A program made the position numbers and the translations under genes. Positions 46,770 through 59,000 of a stretch of DNA of 64,000 nt are shown here, piece after piece (the stretch's first letter is position 1; each line of letters starts with the position of its first letter). The notes below the pieces were generated by a model, which saw only the letters and a program-made list of their open reading frames with translations, ran no database searches and was not told the origin of the DNA. Source of the stretch: Prostheceraeus crozeri (Eukaryota; Platyhelminthes; Polycladida; Euryleptidae); NCBI GenBank assembly GCA_907163375.1, contig CAJQUW010007414.1:124001-188000 (forward strand), in the 5' to 3' direction.

Positions 46770-47640
46770 TTTTCTTTCAATTTCTTAAGTTTTCTCTTCT
46801 AATTCTTTTGCAAGTTTCAATCTCTCATTGGAAGCCGCTACTTTCTCATCGATTGCGGGTATTGACTCGTTAATTTCCACCGGCTTTGATGACTTTGCAC
46901 GCTCTTCTTCTAAAAGAACACGTTGTTGTTTCATTTTCTCCTCCTGTACTTCTCGAGCTCTCTTCTGTTCTTTTTTCAGTCTTTCTTTGTATGCTTGTCA
47001 AAAGTCATACGTCTAAAGTGACGTGGTAATCGTGCTACTGATGCAAGCAACACGTTGAGCTGCCGTATCTGATTTGATGAAAGTCAGCACTCGAATGCTG
47101 CGTTGATCCAGATTCTGTCTTTTCTTTACTAGTATGTTATTACTTATCATTCTTACTAGCCAGCATACTAAATAGGCGCTCGACTTCCGCATTGCCGTAA
47201 GGCAAAATCAAGCAAGCTCGAATCAACTTGGTCAATATTGGGCACTCGATAAGATTTCGCAGTACAACATCGTCAAATGGCAAGTAGCGAACAATCTGTT
47301 CCGTCGAATTAAGGAGAAATTCACGTACTTGGTCGTAGAAAGCAGTACGTTCTTGTTCTTTCAGCCGGCTAACGGTGCTTATTGCTGGCTGGCTGGATTA
47401 CCCGACCCCGTCCCGCGTGCTTATTGCTGTTTCTCCGATACGCAACTTTGCATCGGCCAAAACATGGTCTCGATATTTTGTCAGAGAGGGCTTCTTCTTC
47501 AACAAAGCTCAACATCCATTTGCGCAGCAATGGATTCATGTTTTCCCACAGACAGTGGGTGTGGCAACCATTTGATTGAAAGGTCTTTGCAAAATCATCC
47601 AACAGCTTTTAAGCATGTGAATGGAATTGCAGAATGCACA
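46770..47640 (-). pseudogene. hAT-type C-terminal dimerisation domain with coiled-coil tail, broken
   Basis: On the minus strand, LTKYRDHVLADAKLRIGETA (about 47470) leads into SRLKEQERTAFYDQVREFLL (about 47380), then DDVVLRNLIECPILTKLIRA (about 47260) and LPYGNAEVERLFSMLASKND (about 47200). The last resembles the hAT dimerisation motif in which a (G)NA(D/E)VER-F-S core is conserved. A region with HILVKKRQNLDQRSIRVLTF follows, then a highly charged tail: YKERLKKEQKRAREVQEEKM, then KQQRVLLEEERAKSS and NERLKLAKELEEK, predicted to be coiled coil. Stops and frameshifts occur at about 47510, 47430 and 47150. The catalytic domain is not visible here. It is either a decayed hAT-like transposase or a retrocopy of a domesticated relative. 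Confidence 0.6.
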
Positions 47641-47834
47641 ATGTGAAGGAATCGTCAAGTTTCTCTTTGACTTGTTTGACAAACGCTTCGGATATGATAG
47701 AATTTAGCAAATTCGGCCTATTTAAGAAAAGGCATAGCAAGCTATTTGATTTGTTAGATACATGTACATGTAAACAGATAGAAGTAGGACATCAGTTCCA
47801 TGTTGAATTGCATTTTTGCAATAGGTTGATTGAT

Positions 47835-47986
47835 GTTGGAGACTGAAGAGAGGTAAGATCTTTCATTGAGGACATCTTGTAAAATACACACGATATAAAT
47901 TATCATATCTGTTGGAAAGTGAGGAGAAGTAAGATCTTTCATTGAGGACATCTTGTTAAATATACACGATTTAAATTAAGATATCT
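47835..47986 (+). repeat. Two-copy tandem repeat, period 76 bp
   Basis: GTTGGA begins both units (47835 and 47911). Shared cores include GTAAGATCTTTCATTGAGGA followed by CATCTTGT. Small differences (TAAAATACAC against TAAATATACAC) mark modest divergence. Confidence 0.9.
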
Positions 47987-48767
47987 AGAAAATACAACAA
48001 CATATCGATCCACAGAATTCTTTGCTCCATTTGTTCTATCAACGAGAGATCTCCATAGCCACATGAGTTCGTAAGAAGAGTGCGGTGTGTGACGTAGTGC
48101 TGGGGATTGCGCTTTTCACAGGCACACTAATGTAAATTTTCTAGGTGAGAGGGGGGGGGGACTATCCGAAAATATGAAACTTCAATTTTGAAACATAATA
48201 ATAACACGGTAAGTTGAAGTAACAAATTGCATTTTGGAACGCGACATTTTGAACTGCAGCCTAATCATACCCATGACAGAAAGCCATGATATCAAAATGG
48301 AGAAACAAATACAATTACACGATGACACCAAGTTATCAATGCATATATCGACAGTAGAAAGCAAGAAAGCTGCCGCACCGGACGAAAACTGCAAACACCG
48401 TAAGCATTCCAGCTTAACATCCATGGTATAAAATTTGTGTCTGACGTGTCCAGAAAAGTCAGGTTTGATGCTGGTGAATCAAGGTCTTGATCTTCCATGA
48501 TTCAAAAGAAAGCGATGGCGGTGCAATGCAGTAATGCTACCTCTGTATTGGGGATATTAACATCGGATAAGTTTCTCGCGGAAGTTTTTTTATCTGGCTT
48601 AATTTGACAAATATGACTTTGCATTCCTCCTAATCAAATTATTCAACTTGCTTGTTCTATGCATTGTGCAATTAATTCCTTCAATTTCTTATTATTGGTG
48701 CTTAATAAATGTAATTTATAACATGCCGATAACAAATTTTAAAGAAGTTATCACAATGAATTTAGAA
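47987..48767. other. Intronic non-coding DNA
   Basis: No gene recognised. A 10-base G run (GAGAGGGGGGGGGGACT, about 48149-48165) is the main feature. Confidence 0.4.
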
Positions 48768-48905
48768 TCCATAGCTTTTGAAAATATTGCGTCTACAAAG
48801 GCAATTTGCTATTTCAACCATGCATGTTAGAAAGTTAAGTCTGAAAAATTGACTGAAAGCAGAAATTATATGAAAAAATTTACAAAATCATATGAATCAG
48901 TTGAT
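48768..48905 (+). repeat. Interspersed repeat family R3, copy 2
   Basis: Diverged relative of 22170-22320 in the same orientation, sharing CATAGC-TTTTGAAAAT, AAAGGCAATTTG and CTGAAAAATTGACT. Confidence 0.5.
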
Positions 48906-49089
48906 GAAAATGAAATATTGTCATTATTTTGATCGTAAGAAAATGCGAAAAATGAACCCTTCTATCGTTGCAAAATCTCGGATTGAAAACATATTGTTAC
49001 TGAGCTCTGCATATACGCAAGATCAAAATCAAGGAAAATTCAATGAACCAAAGAAAAACAAGAAAAATTTAAAGAATATTCTAATACTA

Positions 49090-49200
49090 GAGAGTAGTGC
49101 TGTTTTGTCTAGGATTTTTAATGTACGCCTAGTTTTCGTCATCGCTTTCGTCTTTTTGAAAGTTTTTGTTTTCGCTTCGTCAATGAAAACAACACCACTA
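49090..49200 (-). mobile_element. One-sided hAT-like end with GACGAAA repeats
   Basis: On the minus strand from 49200: TAGTGGTGTTGTTTTCATTG, then repeated ACGAAGCGAAAAC, AAAGACGAAAGCG and GACGAAAAC words. TAGTG plus clustered subterminal words is hAT-like. The opposite end was not found within several kb, so this is a truncated copy. Confidence 0.45.
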
Positions 49201-49414
49201 GAGACGCTTGGGTAACATGACATTAGATTGAGTACCTGGTGTGCCAAGTGATGACTGAATAGTATAGGGCTATTGATTATGCAGCCTGTAAATATTGTCT
49301 ACTAATTTTCTTGTTTCTTTTAGTTCATAACCCATTAATTCTTTCAGACTCATTGCCTCTACAAGCAATGTTCCCGGGCTGTTACAAATCAACAACAGGA
49401 CTGAATTGAGATAT

Positions 49415-49524
49415 TGAAATAAACGATGGACCAAATTGCCACATAGATGATGTGCGGCTGATAGGACTCGTACCTACGACCACAGGTTATCTAGATCTGT
49501 CGCTCTACCATCTGAGCTACGACC
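49415..49524 (-). mobile_element. tRNA-derived SINE (family S2), copy 1
   Basis: The minus strand from 49524 reads GGTCGTAGCTCAGATGGTAG (A box) and then the B box GGTACGAGTCC (49464-49474), then the family tail GCCGCACATC and CAATTTGGTCCATCGTT. The 5' and 3' acceptor segments do not pair, so it is not a functional tRNA gene. Copy 2 lies about 295 bp away in the same orientation. Confidence 0.8.
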
Positions 49525-49711
49525 GTTTACATGCGACGGATGTGAATTGGAAGGATCACTTTCTCCACACATCAGTTGTCATTGCAATTATGACCAGTGA
49601 ATGAATAGTTCATCATATTTGACTGCCGATATTAAGTCCAGTAAGGGAGAATAATGTTTATCAAAGCATTTGAAGCCAAATCTTAAATGCAAATAACAAT
49701 AAAAATGAAAT
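49525..49711. other. Spacer between two SINE copies
   Basis: AT-rich sequence holding no gene. It may include the A-rich tail of SINE copy 2 (around 49690-49712). Confidence 0.4.
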
Positions 49712-49819
49712 GGGATTAACGATGGATCAAATTGTCCCGCAAAAGATGTGCGGCTGGTAGTACTCGAACTTACGACTCCAGTCTAGACCTATCGCTCTAG
49801 CAACTGAGCTAAGACCACT
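49712..49819 (-). mobile_element. tRNA-derived SINE (family S2), copy 2
   Basis: The minus strand from 49819 reads GTGGTCTTAGCTCAGTTGCT (A box region), B box AGTTCGAGTAC (49760-49770), then CAGCCGCACATCTTTTGCGG and CAATTTGATCCATCGTTAAT. It shares head and tail with copy 1, which shows the non-tRNA tail is part of the family. Confidence 0.8.
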
Positions 49820-52689
49820 TACTTACCACGCGTTTTCCATGGCGTCCAAGGGTCAGACATCACCTTGATTTAAGATGCTTCGATACATTGATAAATTGAA
49901 GCATGAGGTGATGGCTTCGAAAATAAAGAAATGGCTCTCAATTGCGGCCTTGATTTGAATCCAAATTGCTGTTTGATGACAACAGATTCCGAACGAGGTA
50001 TCAAGAAAATTACCACTTGACTACCAATACTGGTTGAAATTCCCGAATTTTTTACCATCTTTTACTTTTTATTTTATTTTTTGCCACCATCTCAGTGTTT
50101 GCTTTTTGATTTTTTGCCGAGTGAGACCCCTAAATAAAACATACCATAAAGGCAGCGACATGGAAACTTTATTGTTGCACCGAGTTATCTATCATTTATC
50201 ATTGTCGATTAGTGATCCTGAGATCTAGATATCATCGTCATTCGTGTATAAAACATCAAAATCTCAGTGTCGCACCAGACCTGTTCTCTGCTGAGTGAGA
50301 ACGTTCATTTCCGTACTGAGAAGTTTCATGTAGCATCCCACGCGATTGCTAAAAATCTACTGCTCCTTCCATATTGAAGCAAGGTATAATAAGTTCGATC
50401 AGTTTCATCACTGCTTGCTCACGTCACGCTGAATAAACAAAATGACGTGGAGTTGATCAGCCGTGTGTATGCGTGAGGCATGTCTGGTTTAAAGCTGGCT
50501 AGATTCTGCTGAGTCATAAAATCGGCTTCCTATATCAGTAAATAATGCAATAAAAGCCCTTCGCAAATAGAACTACTATTTCTGGAACTACTATTCTATT
50601 TATTCTGAGGAAACTATTTCTGCAGTCTTATGGGCTGCTAGGAGGGTTGAGGTGCTTTTATACCTGAAACTTTATTGCTACCACCTGCAATTAGATTGCA
50701 AATGTCAGAGACAAAATTTGAAAGCGGGTGGGGGATAACACATAAGTACCCAATGATAGCTAGGAAAATCAATTCTGTTCTAGTAAAATGAAGCTGAAAT
50801 TGATGTTAACTGTTTACAAATTAGCACGCAGTAGCAAAAGCAGAAAACATGCATGTACTCGTATATGAATTATGTATATTAGCACATCATCAGTAATTCT
50901 AAGACTGGTGATGATGAAAAAAGCAAGAACAAATCCAGCATCCAAAAAGTTAGGTCGCTGTGTTCCGATCACAGTCGTGTGAGTGTCAGTAAAACTGTCA
51001 AATAAAGTTGCGCCTCGTTCAACTTTACTGACACTTTCAGAAAGTATCAGGGACCGTCTACAAGTGCAATATTTTCACTGACACTCGATTGCAACAACGA
51101 AAAATGTCAGCAATCTAGAGTCAGACGAGTGTCAGTGCCGTTAGGTGGCAGCAATGAAGTTTCACATGCAAAAGCACCTTTACACGTAGCTATTCTTCAT
51201 TAGTGTGAAGATGGCCTATATATTATACTACACACAGTCATGTACTGCATTGCATAACTTTAAGGTCAACTTTTATTATTCAGCAAATATACCGTGATTT
51301 GAACAGATAACCCGAATAAAGGAAAATTAAGATCTCGGCCAGCGGGTCACGAATACTTGACTTGGCTCCACTACTGATGTATACCAACAGGTATATCTCT
51401 ACATAGGATGAACGACTTGACTGTATTTTCGTAGAAAATATTCGAACAGGGCACTTGCAGTGAAGTTGTTCCTTTGCAACATAAATCAAATGCAATGCTT
51501 CTTTCTTAATACGGAGCATTCATTTTTACATATTAAATAAGCAATTCACACATTCACTTTTCCTGATCTGGTTACAGACCTATCACGTACTTGATCAAAT
51601 ACCAGGTAGAATTGAATACACAGCGGATGCATACATTTGGAAAGAAATCTTCAAATCATACTCCTTCCATATTCACAAATTTCTATTATGACATTGGAAC
51701 TTAATAATGAATGGGACTAAATTTTTGAATTCTTTTGCTCGCATGATTACAATGCACTACATGAAAGTTGTGTCTGACATTCGTGAAGATGCTTTTCCGT
51801 CACTTGTCAACACTACTTTCAAAAACATTGATTTATTCTGCCTCTAGAAAATAAACGAAACATTCACTCACGGAAGATATTCTCAAGAATATCAAGTTCT
51901 CATCGACAGACGTTTTACTCAAGACTGTTGACGATGGATTTTGAACAAAAGAATGCAAGCGGCGACAGGCCGAGATAATACGAGCACGGTCGTTGAAGAA
52001 TGCTTACATTCTCACATCTGAACTTAGTGATCCCGTGGTTTATAGGATAATCACATGGGTTGGAGATCAGAAGGCAGCCGATTCTAGTCAGTAGTGGATT
52101 CTCAGTTTTCTCAAAATTCACGCATCGCAAACATTTTCGCACATAAGTTTTACTAAACATGATAATGAATCATGCTAGCGTTTCAAATATCTAGCTTACG
52201 CCTATCATTTCTCTTCTCTCTCGTGCAGACGGACACATAGGCCCACACCTTACAAGGCCCCTACGCATGATCACTAATGTGCACAACGACGAGCAATTAC
52301 TTGATTTTGACAGTCCTAGACCATCACTCGAGACAGCAAGCAAGAGAACGGATACAAACACAAGAATGTCGAGTGTCAACTGATCGATTGTTTGGTATCA
52401 AATGTTTTATTGCGGCAAGTTTTATAGACTATCTCAATTCTCTACAGGACGCGAAAATTTTGAAGACAGGTAAAATTTAACAATGGAATATTTTGATTGG
52501 CAGAGTTCGCATATATGCTACTTTGTCGTTGCTCTTATAACAATGTCCCACGTTGAAATTTGTACATTATTGATTAATATCTTCTATTGCTACAAAATAA
52601 TCTTAGACAAATATTTTCAATAAGCAACAAATAATAGTAGTTCTTTAGGTAAAAATGTTCATGAGTTTCTTAAGCTTCTTCAGCAACCT
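49820..52689. other. Intronic non-coding DNA
   Basis: No gene recognised. At 50985-51142 the word GTGTCAGT/ACTGACAC recurs at least four times in both orientations, listed as a finding. Open frames at 49870-50058 and 51280-51519 lack domains. Confidence 0.4.
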
Positions 52690-53330
52690 AGGTAATAAAT
52701 ACACCAGGCTCCAGGGGAATGGTTACAAAGTCTTCAGTACGATCGTTATCAACGTACAAACTCTATTATCTAGTGTTCACTCTGGAGTCCCACAGTGATC
52801 AATCCTTGGTCCAACCTTGTCTGCATGCTCCATAGGATCCCTAACTGGTTCGTCACGGTAAAAAAAATGTCACTGCATTCAGACGATGTCAGTCTAACTG
52901 AGCCCTTCATGAATGGACATAATCCAAACAATATTCCACTTGTGATTGAATGAGTTGATTTACACAGAATAACATTAAACCCTGGAACTCGCAAATCGGT
53001 CAGAATATTTTTCAATAAAGAAAATTTTCCCAAACTTTTTGAGCACTGTAGCAATCCTGTTGTGAAAAGCATGATGATTTTGGGTGTCTGCTGAAACGGT
53101 TCGTCGGACTGGAAATTTCTTTCAACTACATTTTAAAGCCAGCTACGCAGCGATTTTGCTTTGGAACCTTGAAATCTTTTCTGGCCTGTTGTTTATATTG
53201 TGTAAATTACTGCGTAGTTCATTTAAAACTGTCTCTTTCCATGCTGAACCGGTTGATTTTTGATCAATTCTAGGGCCACACCTTGCAAACACAACAGTTC
53301 CAAGAATGTAATCTTCTTGCGTCACATAAG
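52690..53330 (+). pseudogene. LINE reverse transcriptase fragment, heavily decayed
   Basis: Plus-strand pieces in shifting frames: VHSGVPQ-stop-SILGPTLSA (compare GVPQGSILGPTLF, about 52772-52830), then MSLHSDDVSLTEPF (about 52868, compare KYADDVTL), LNPGTRKSVRIFFNKENFPK (about 52975) and NPVVKSMMILGVC-stop-NGSSDWK (compare VKSLKFLGVCFNDKFDW). Several stops are present. It is a separate LINE insertion from those at 13.4, 16.4 and 44.4 kb, on the strand opposite the host gene. Confidence 0.75.
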
Positions 53331-55660
53331 AAAGCGCTTTATATTACTGAATTTCTACTCAAACACCTTGAAATAAATACACATTCCAGGGTTCTCACGT
53401 ATTTTCGGGAATATTTTCCTTGATGATGATGACATGTAATGATGAAAATTACGCGAGTGTTGTAATCATCTCTTTGTTGCAACTGCTCATTGCAAGCACA
53501 TAATACAAACATACTTAACACAGCTCTTAATGTAAAAATAATGGAGAATGACGCCTCAAATGAGTTGAAATAAATTATTCACGGTGATAAAAGAATACAT
53601 CAAGGTTGATTTTCAATTAACATCATAATAGCCAGACATCGACTACTAGCAAACACATGTTCCTCCAAATATACTCCCCGTATCTAACATAAAAAATAAA
53701 AAAGTGCTTAGGGATATTTATTGTACGGGAAATCTGACAAATGCAATGCAAGCACGTGTTCAAGCGCACATGCTCAGATAACACACCTATGATTAGATTT
53801 AGAGTTGTCGCAAGAAAAAGTCGACAGACGATTCACTCATCATTTGCCTGATGAACTGCAGTTCTTATCCTTCAATAAGATGGAAATTCGGTGCGGCGAC
53901 TTGAACATGGGACTATGCCTCCTGTTGATAAAAAATCTTTAAAATTCACCATGAAAATTATCTATGAGCACACTAACATACGAAGGATACGAGATAAAGT
54001 GGTAAAAATGTCAAAAAGAGAAAAAGAAGAAAAATCACACATTGATCCCACGAATTATCAGTTCACTTTTGCCGACTGAAAACTTACACCTGCCAGCAAT
54101 GGTGCGGGTGTTTCCCTCATTAATGAAGCGCTCTAGCGGGTGCAAATATCGTTTTGCACTACCAATGAGTGATACAGCATGTGTCGGTGACCACTTCATC
54201 GCATGTTGGGGTGATCATCAGCTCACATGCCACGTTTAACACCCCATACTTGTTGTCACTATTTTGCTTCTTTATGCTTCTTCAGTCTCAGTAACTGCAG
54301 CTGAGCTTGAGATCACGCTCGGTGAATTTTTAACACAATATTCAAAAAATCATGAAGGCCTACTTTGAAATTTAAATCATGAGGGCAAAATTTTATTTTT
54401 CAAGTGAATGAACAATCAACCAATTTCAATAGAAAAGCAGCAAGGAGGAGGAAAGATTGTATTTGAAACAAACCAACCGGACTTTTACCAAAATCTTAAT
54501 TTAAATTACCAGTCAATGCACATTCAAAAAAACGATCATTGGTAGCTGCTGATGTTTCGATTTGTCCAACGAACGCATCAGTACGACATCTAGGAAAGGC
54601 TAAAGCTATCTTATGACATTTAGAAAGAATGAACAAACTGGAGGAATGCACAAGAAAAGCTCTTGCTTTTATTTATCATGGCTGAGCTGTGCGACATTGT
54701 GAAGTGTCAGTTTGACGGGTCATTGAAGATCAAATCCACAGATTCGGACAAATCAACCTCGTAACTTCATGGCAGCTTTTTCTATAAGATAGTAGTTGTA
54801 CAAAGGAGGTCATTGTTTCCTGGCATTGACCAAAATATTCATTTAAAATGTTAAAAGCTTTCTTGTCGATTTTTTTGATGCCATGCGTCGGTGAAATGTA
54901 TTTTTCATACTACAAAATGGATTCAAAACTGCGTTATCAAATGATTCAGTTAAATTGATCATTTCCACTAGTCCAACGAAAGCAACGAGCTCATGCGATT
55001 GCCGGCACAGCGCTTGAGTCTATCTCTGTGTAATGTGATTATCATTAAATGCAGAAGAAAGTGAAGTTATAAATTGAAGAGATTCCATTGTCAGTTGACA
55101 TTTTAATAGAATTTTCTCTGATGTAAAACACTTGAAGTGATTCTCTAATGTTTTTATGCCTTTGACATGTTATTCGCGTTGCTAAACGATGTTACCACAC
55201 GGCTGATTCCAGCAATTTCTTCGTTTCAATTAAAGAAAGTGGACACAAGAAGTTATGATTGCACATTTAAGCAACGATCATTATACAAAATTATCCGCTT
55301 TCTTATCGTACAAAAGCATTGTCCGTCGACATGCTGAATTACATAGCTTATAGTTTGACAAAAGGATTTACTAAAATGAATAGAGAACAGAACGCATAGG
55401 GATTCAAATCCCTTGGAACCAAATCCCGCAATTCAAACTAATCAAGCTAAATTACTTGTTTATCTTGGAGTTTTAATCTCGTGTTCTTGGAATTCCGAAA
55501 TATTGGGATTGAAATTCAAAAAACATGCATTCACGCCGAAGTATGTGAAACGAAATTGCATGATGATTCAATGAATTCTGCGTGATTTGTAGAGTAAAAT
55601 ATAGAAAATTATCACATTATTAAATCCCTGATTAAAAGGGAAAACACTTTCCTGAGCTCG
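53331..55660. other. Intronic non-coding DNA
   Basis: No gene recognised. A patch at 55400-55515 with GGGATTCAAATCCC and ATTGGGATTGAAATT words may be a worn hAT-like end related in style to 39828-39885. Confidence 0.35.
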
Positions 55661-55720
55661 AAATTAATATTTCTAGCGAATTTTCGGACCTTGTCCTTCG
55701 TCAAGCGAATAATATTTGTG
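55661..55720 (-). ncRNA. Hammerhead-ribozyme-like motif (relic)
   Basis: On the minus strand (55704-55681) TTGACGA is followed by AGGACAAGGTCC, which folds as a GGAC/GTCC hairpin, and then GAAA. That is the order of a hammerhead core (CTGANGA, stem II, GAAA) with one changed core base (C to T at the first position). Downstream ATTCGCTA could supply a one-pair stem III and the cleavage-site U-A. Stem I pairing is weak and AT-rich. Such motifs are known from Penelope-like elements. Activity is doubtful. Confidence 0.4.
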
Positions 55721-55981
55721 ATGTATGCAAACATATATCTTACTTATTAGCAGGTACAGCAGACAATTGCCGAATTCATCATCTCAAAGATCACTCCGAT
55801 ATCAGCTCATGGGGATAACAACTTGAAATGTTGACCTCAATTGAGGGGAAAAACATTATCCAGACTGATTTTCTGCAGACCTTCAGGCATCTTTATTTAC
55901 GCTGAGGAGCCGCAGGTTTCACTTAGAATTCCAGCCAGTGACCAGCTTAAATGAAAATTATTCAGCCAATAAATGCATAAA

Positions 55982-56052
55982 CAGTCATGGCTTTGAACCC
56001 ATGATTTCCGAGTTCTTCGACCGACTACTTCCTCTACCACGAAGTCGCCACC
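55982..56052 (-). mobile_element. tRNA-like SINE head
   Basis: The minus strand from 56052 reads GGTGGCGACTTCGTGGTAGA (A box GACTTCGTGGTAGAGG) and, about 45 bases on, B box GGGTTCAAAGCC (55991-56002). Box spacing suits an internal polymerase III promoter. Acceptor pairing is absent, so I read it as a SINE head or tRNA pseudogene unrelated to families S1 and S2. Confidence 0.5.
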
Positions 56053-59000
56053 TCTTATCGAACGAAAGCTAAGACGACATATAGAAGCAGCTGTTCATCT
56101 AAAGCTGTATCCCATCACCTGCGTGCTACAAATTGCGTGTTCACAGTCATAGATATAGGTTAATAAACTATTCATATCTATGGTGAAATTTCAAGCGCTA
56201 AAGGTAACAGTTAAACACGTACATGACGATGCAACACGAGAGGAATGAAATGGAACATACTATCATGAAAAATGAATGCAGCTTTGAAAACGCAGAAGTT
56301 GAAATGTTCAACTAGAGAAAATTTGATTGGACGTGACAGTTATGACCAGGAAGATTTATGACTACTATAATAAAGAGTTCTTTATCACACTATTCATAGA
56401 CGTCTTTGTTATGACATTGCAATAGCTTCTTGCATATGGTTAGCCCAAGGTTGGGCAAAAACTTGGGGTCAAAATCCAAGCCCAAGTTTAAATAAATGAA
56501 TGAAATCAAGTAAACGAAGTGCACTTTGTATTTTGTGCTGACATTAAGATTCTTCTATAGGCCAAAATTCCTATTGGGCCCCTGAGAAGTGTGGTATTAG
56601 TGGGAAACGACTTATTATTGCAATAATTTGTAATAAGTAGCCTAAGTACATGTATTACGTCATAAAGTTTTCTATTAATTTAACCTACACTGACATACTG
56701 ACTAATTGAAGATCCTTGATTTAATTATGATTGAGTTACAAATTGCTCATAACAAAGCAATTGTTTTCATTTTACCATTCAGAAATACAAGAAAACTTGA
56801 TAAATATTATAGCTGCGCAGTAAGTGCATGGTTAAACATATTTAGAATGCGAAATCGGAATGAATTTATTTTTGGATAAATATCGGCTATCGCATAAAGT
56901 TAAGGGTGCGAAGATAACTGCGAAGATATAAAACAAATGGAATATATAAAATTCAATATGCACAAATGCAACAAAATACGTGTAAGCTTACAGTAGATAC
57001 AATTTGTATGAACTTTCAATGCGCGGTATTGTCAAGCCCATAATGAAATAGCTAATGACCACAAGTATTTCATTTTTGAAATATCCTGTGTATCCAGTGG
57101 AAATTTGATAAAATATCAGAACTCTATGCTCTTATTCTGTAGCTCTTCTAAAATTCAAATCAAAATATTAATTTTTGTAACTTGATCTGTATAAATTCAG
57201 CATTAATAGAAAACCCAAGTTTTGCATAACTTACCCAAGGTCGACGTTCAAACGCAACACGCACATGCAACATGCAGGTGATGTGATCCTGCCTTTTAAC
57301 TTCTTGCTTGTTTTCATGTACGTGTTTGCGTTTCACACGTCGCTCGAAGCGCAACACGCAACACGTAATAACGTGACACGGCCTTAAGGATATTTGAGTG
57401 GAAAATATATCGGTTATTTTTCATTTCCGGTAGTTACGCGAATTCGCCTTTTAATGAATGCTTCATGTGAATCGTGTTATGCCAATTTGGATAATTGATT
57501 CTACATGATTTGACTGCTTTTGAGCAGGTCTAATTGTAAACGAACGCACTTGCAAGTTCTTCCATTGCTTCCAACATTTTTAAGATTAATCGAAATAAAT
57601 TGATTAGTAAGCATTTTAGTTGGCAAATAATGAAATAAAGTTTATAAATCTTCCGACGCACAAAGACTTTGCTTTTCTTTTCCACTGAAACATTTGTATT
57701 TTTCAGCGAACCACCAAGTAGAGTTTTGCAATCCTATGGAAATTTAAATTTCTATTGTAAAACTGAGAAGAGCACTAGGCCCGGTTACTCGATTTGGTAT
57801 TTAGCTTTAGTGGTCATTTAAAGTCGCTAAATTGCGAACTATTTACATGTAATTTATGTTGATCGCCTCCTCGCTGGCTGATTCTATAAGTGTCACAGCT
57901 CGTATTACTTAAATGGGCAGTCAGCATCATCTGTTGATCCACTCGACACTCACTTAACTGGCCAATTGTAAAGATGCCCGTGACAAGAATTTGCGCACGC
58001 GAAGAAAATCATCGACAAACCGGTGTGGATATGTTGACAAAATGCTGATTAATTAATATACAATCATCATACAGACGTAGAGAACGAGTCCACAGAAACA
58101 TCACAAATTTGCAACTTAGTTTTTATCGCAAACCCCAATCTCAAGAGTACAAGGTGCGACTGCATGACTTATTACATGTAATTTCATCGCTTATAGACGA
58201 TTGACTGATCACTCTTTTCCTTAAAATGCTTAAACTTTTGCTTAAAGTGCTTAAAGTTTTACATTCAGTCAGGTCATCTTACTTGAAGAATGGCTATGGA
58301 TATAAAATCGAAGTCAACTGCTCTAATAAAAGGAGGGAACCTTCAAATAGTTGATTTCTCCTGCCATAATGAATATTTACAACTTAAGTTCATTTTAAAG
58401 ACATGGGAATAGAACGTGCAGACTTCAAATAAAACTGCATCTGATAGCAATCGTGCATCCATAACCTGAATGACATGCAGATCTCAAACGTATAGGAATA
58501 TGTTACTAATTTGACACTGGCAGTTCACTGCTTCTGTTTTACAAAGTGCTTTAAACATACAATGAGACGCGACATAGAAGTAGCAAGACTCGAAGGCGAA
58601 AATCTTTCATGAAGTTCAGCATGTCAGAAAAATCAAATACAACCGACGCATCCGCACGTGTCATAAAAGCCAACTAAAATAGGATTTCCCTAGGACAAAT
58701 GCCATCTGAGATGCTTTACTCTTGGTTTTTCCAGTGAGGCGACAGAAGTTCCCAAAACTACATCCCGAGCACATATCTAGCTTTTCCAATGACATAGTGT
58801 CCTCAATGTCGGTCGCCGTTAAAAATAATCCTTACAATTATCTCAAACATGCGCTCCTTAGATTCTTGGCATGTGTAGCGGATCTAGAACGAATCCTCAA
58901 TTTAAATTTTAAGCCTCAACAAAATAAATGCGATGCAGAATACTGACAATGACAAGCAATCAAGTTAAGTCCATACCTACGACGCGGGAGAGAGACGAGC

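Noticed and set aside
49415-49819. Two apparent tRNA genes
   Set aside because: A and B boxes are present, but acceptor stems do not pair and both have the same long non-tRNA tail, so they are SINEs.
55982-56052. Apparent tRNA gene on the minus strand
   Set aside because: Boxes are present but the acceptor ends do not pair; better read as a SINE head or pseudogene.
58722-58946. Frame preceded by an acceptor-like TTGGTTTTTCCAG
   Set aside because: No donor or partner exon, no domain; such acceptor-like strings are common in AT-rich DNA.
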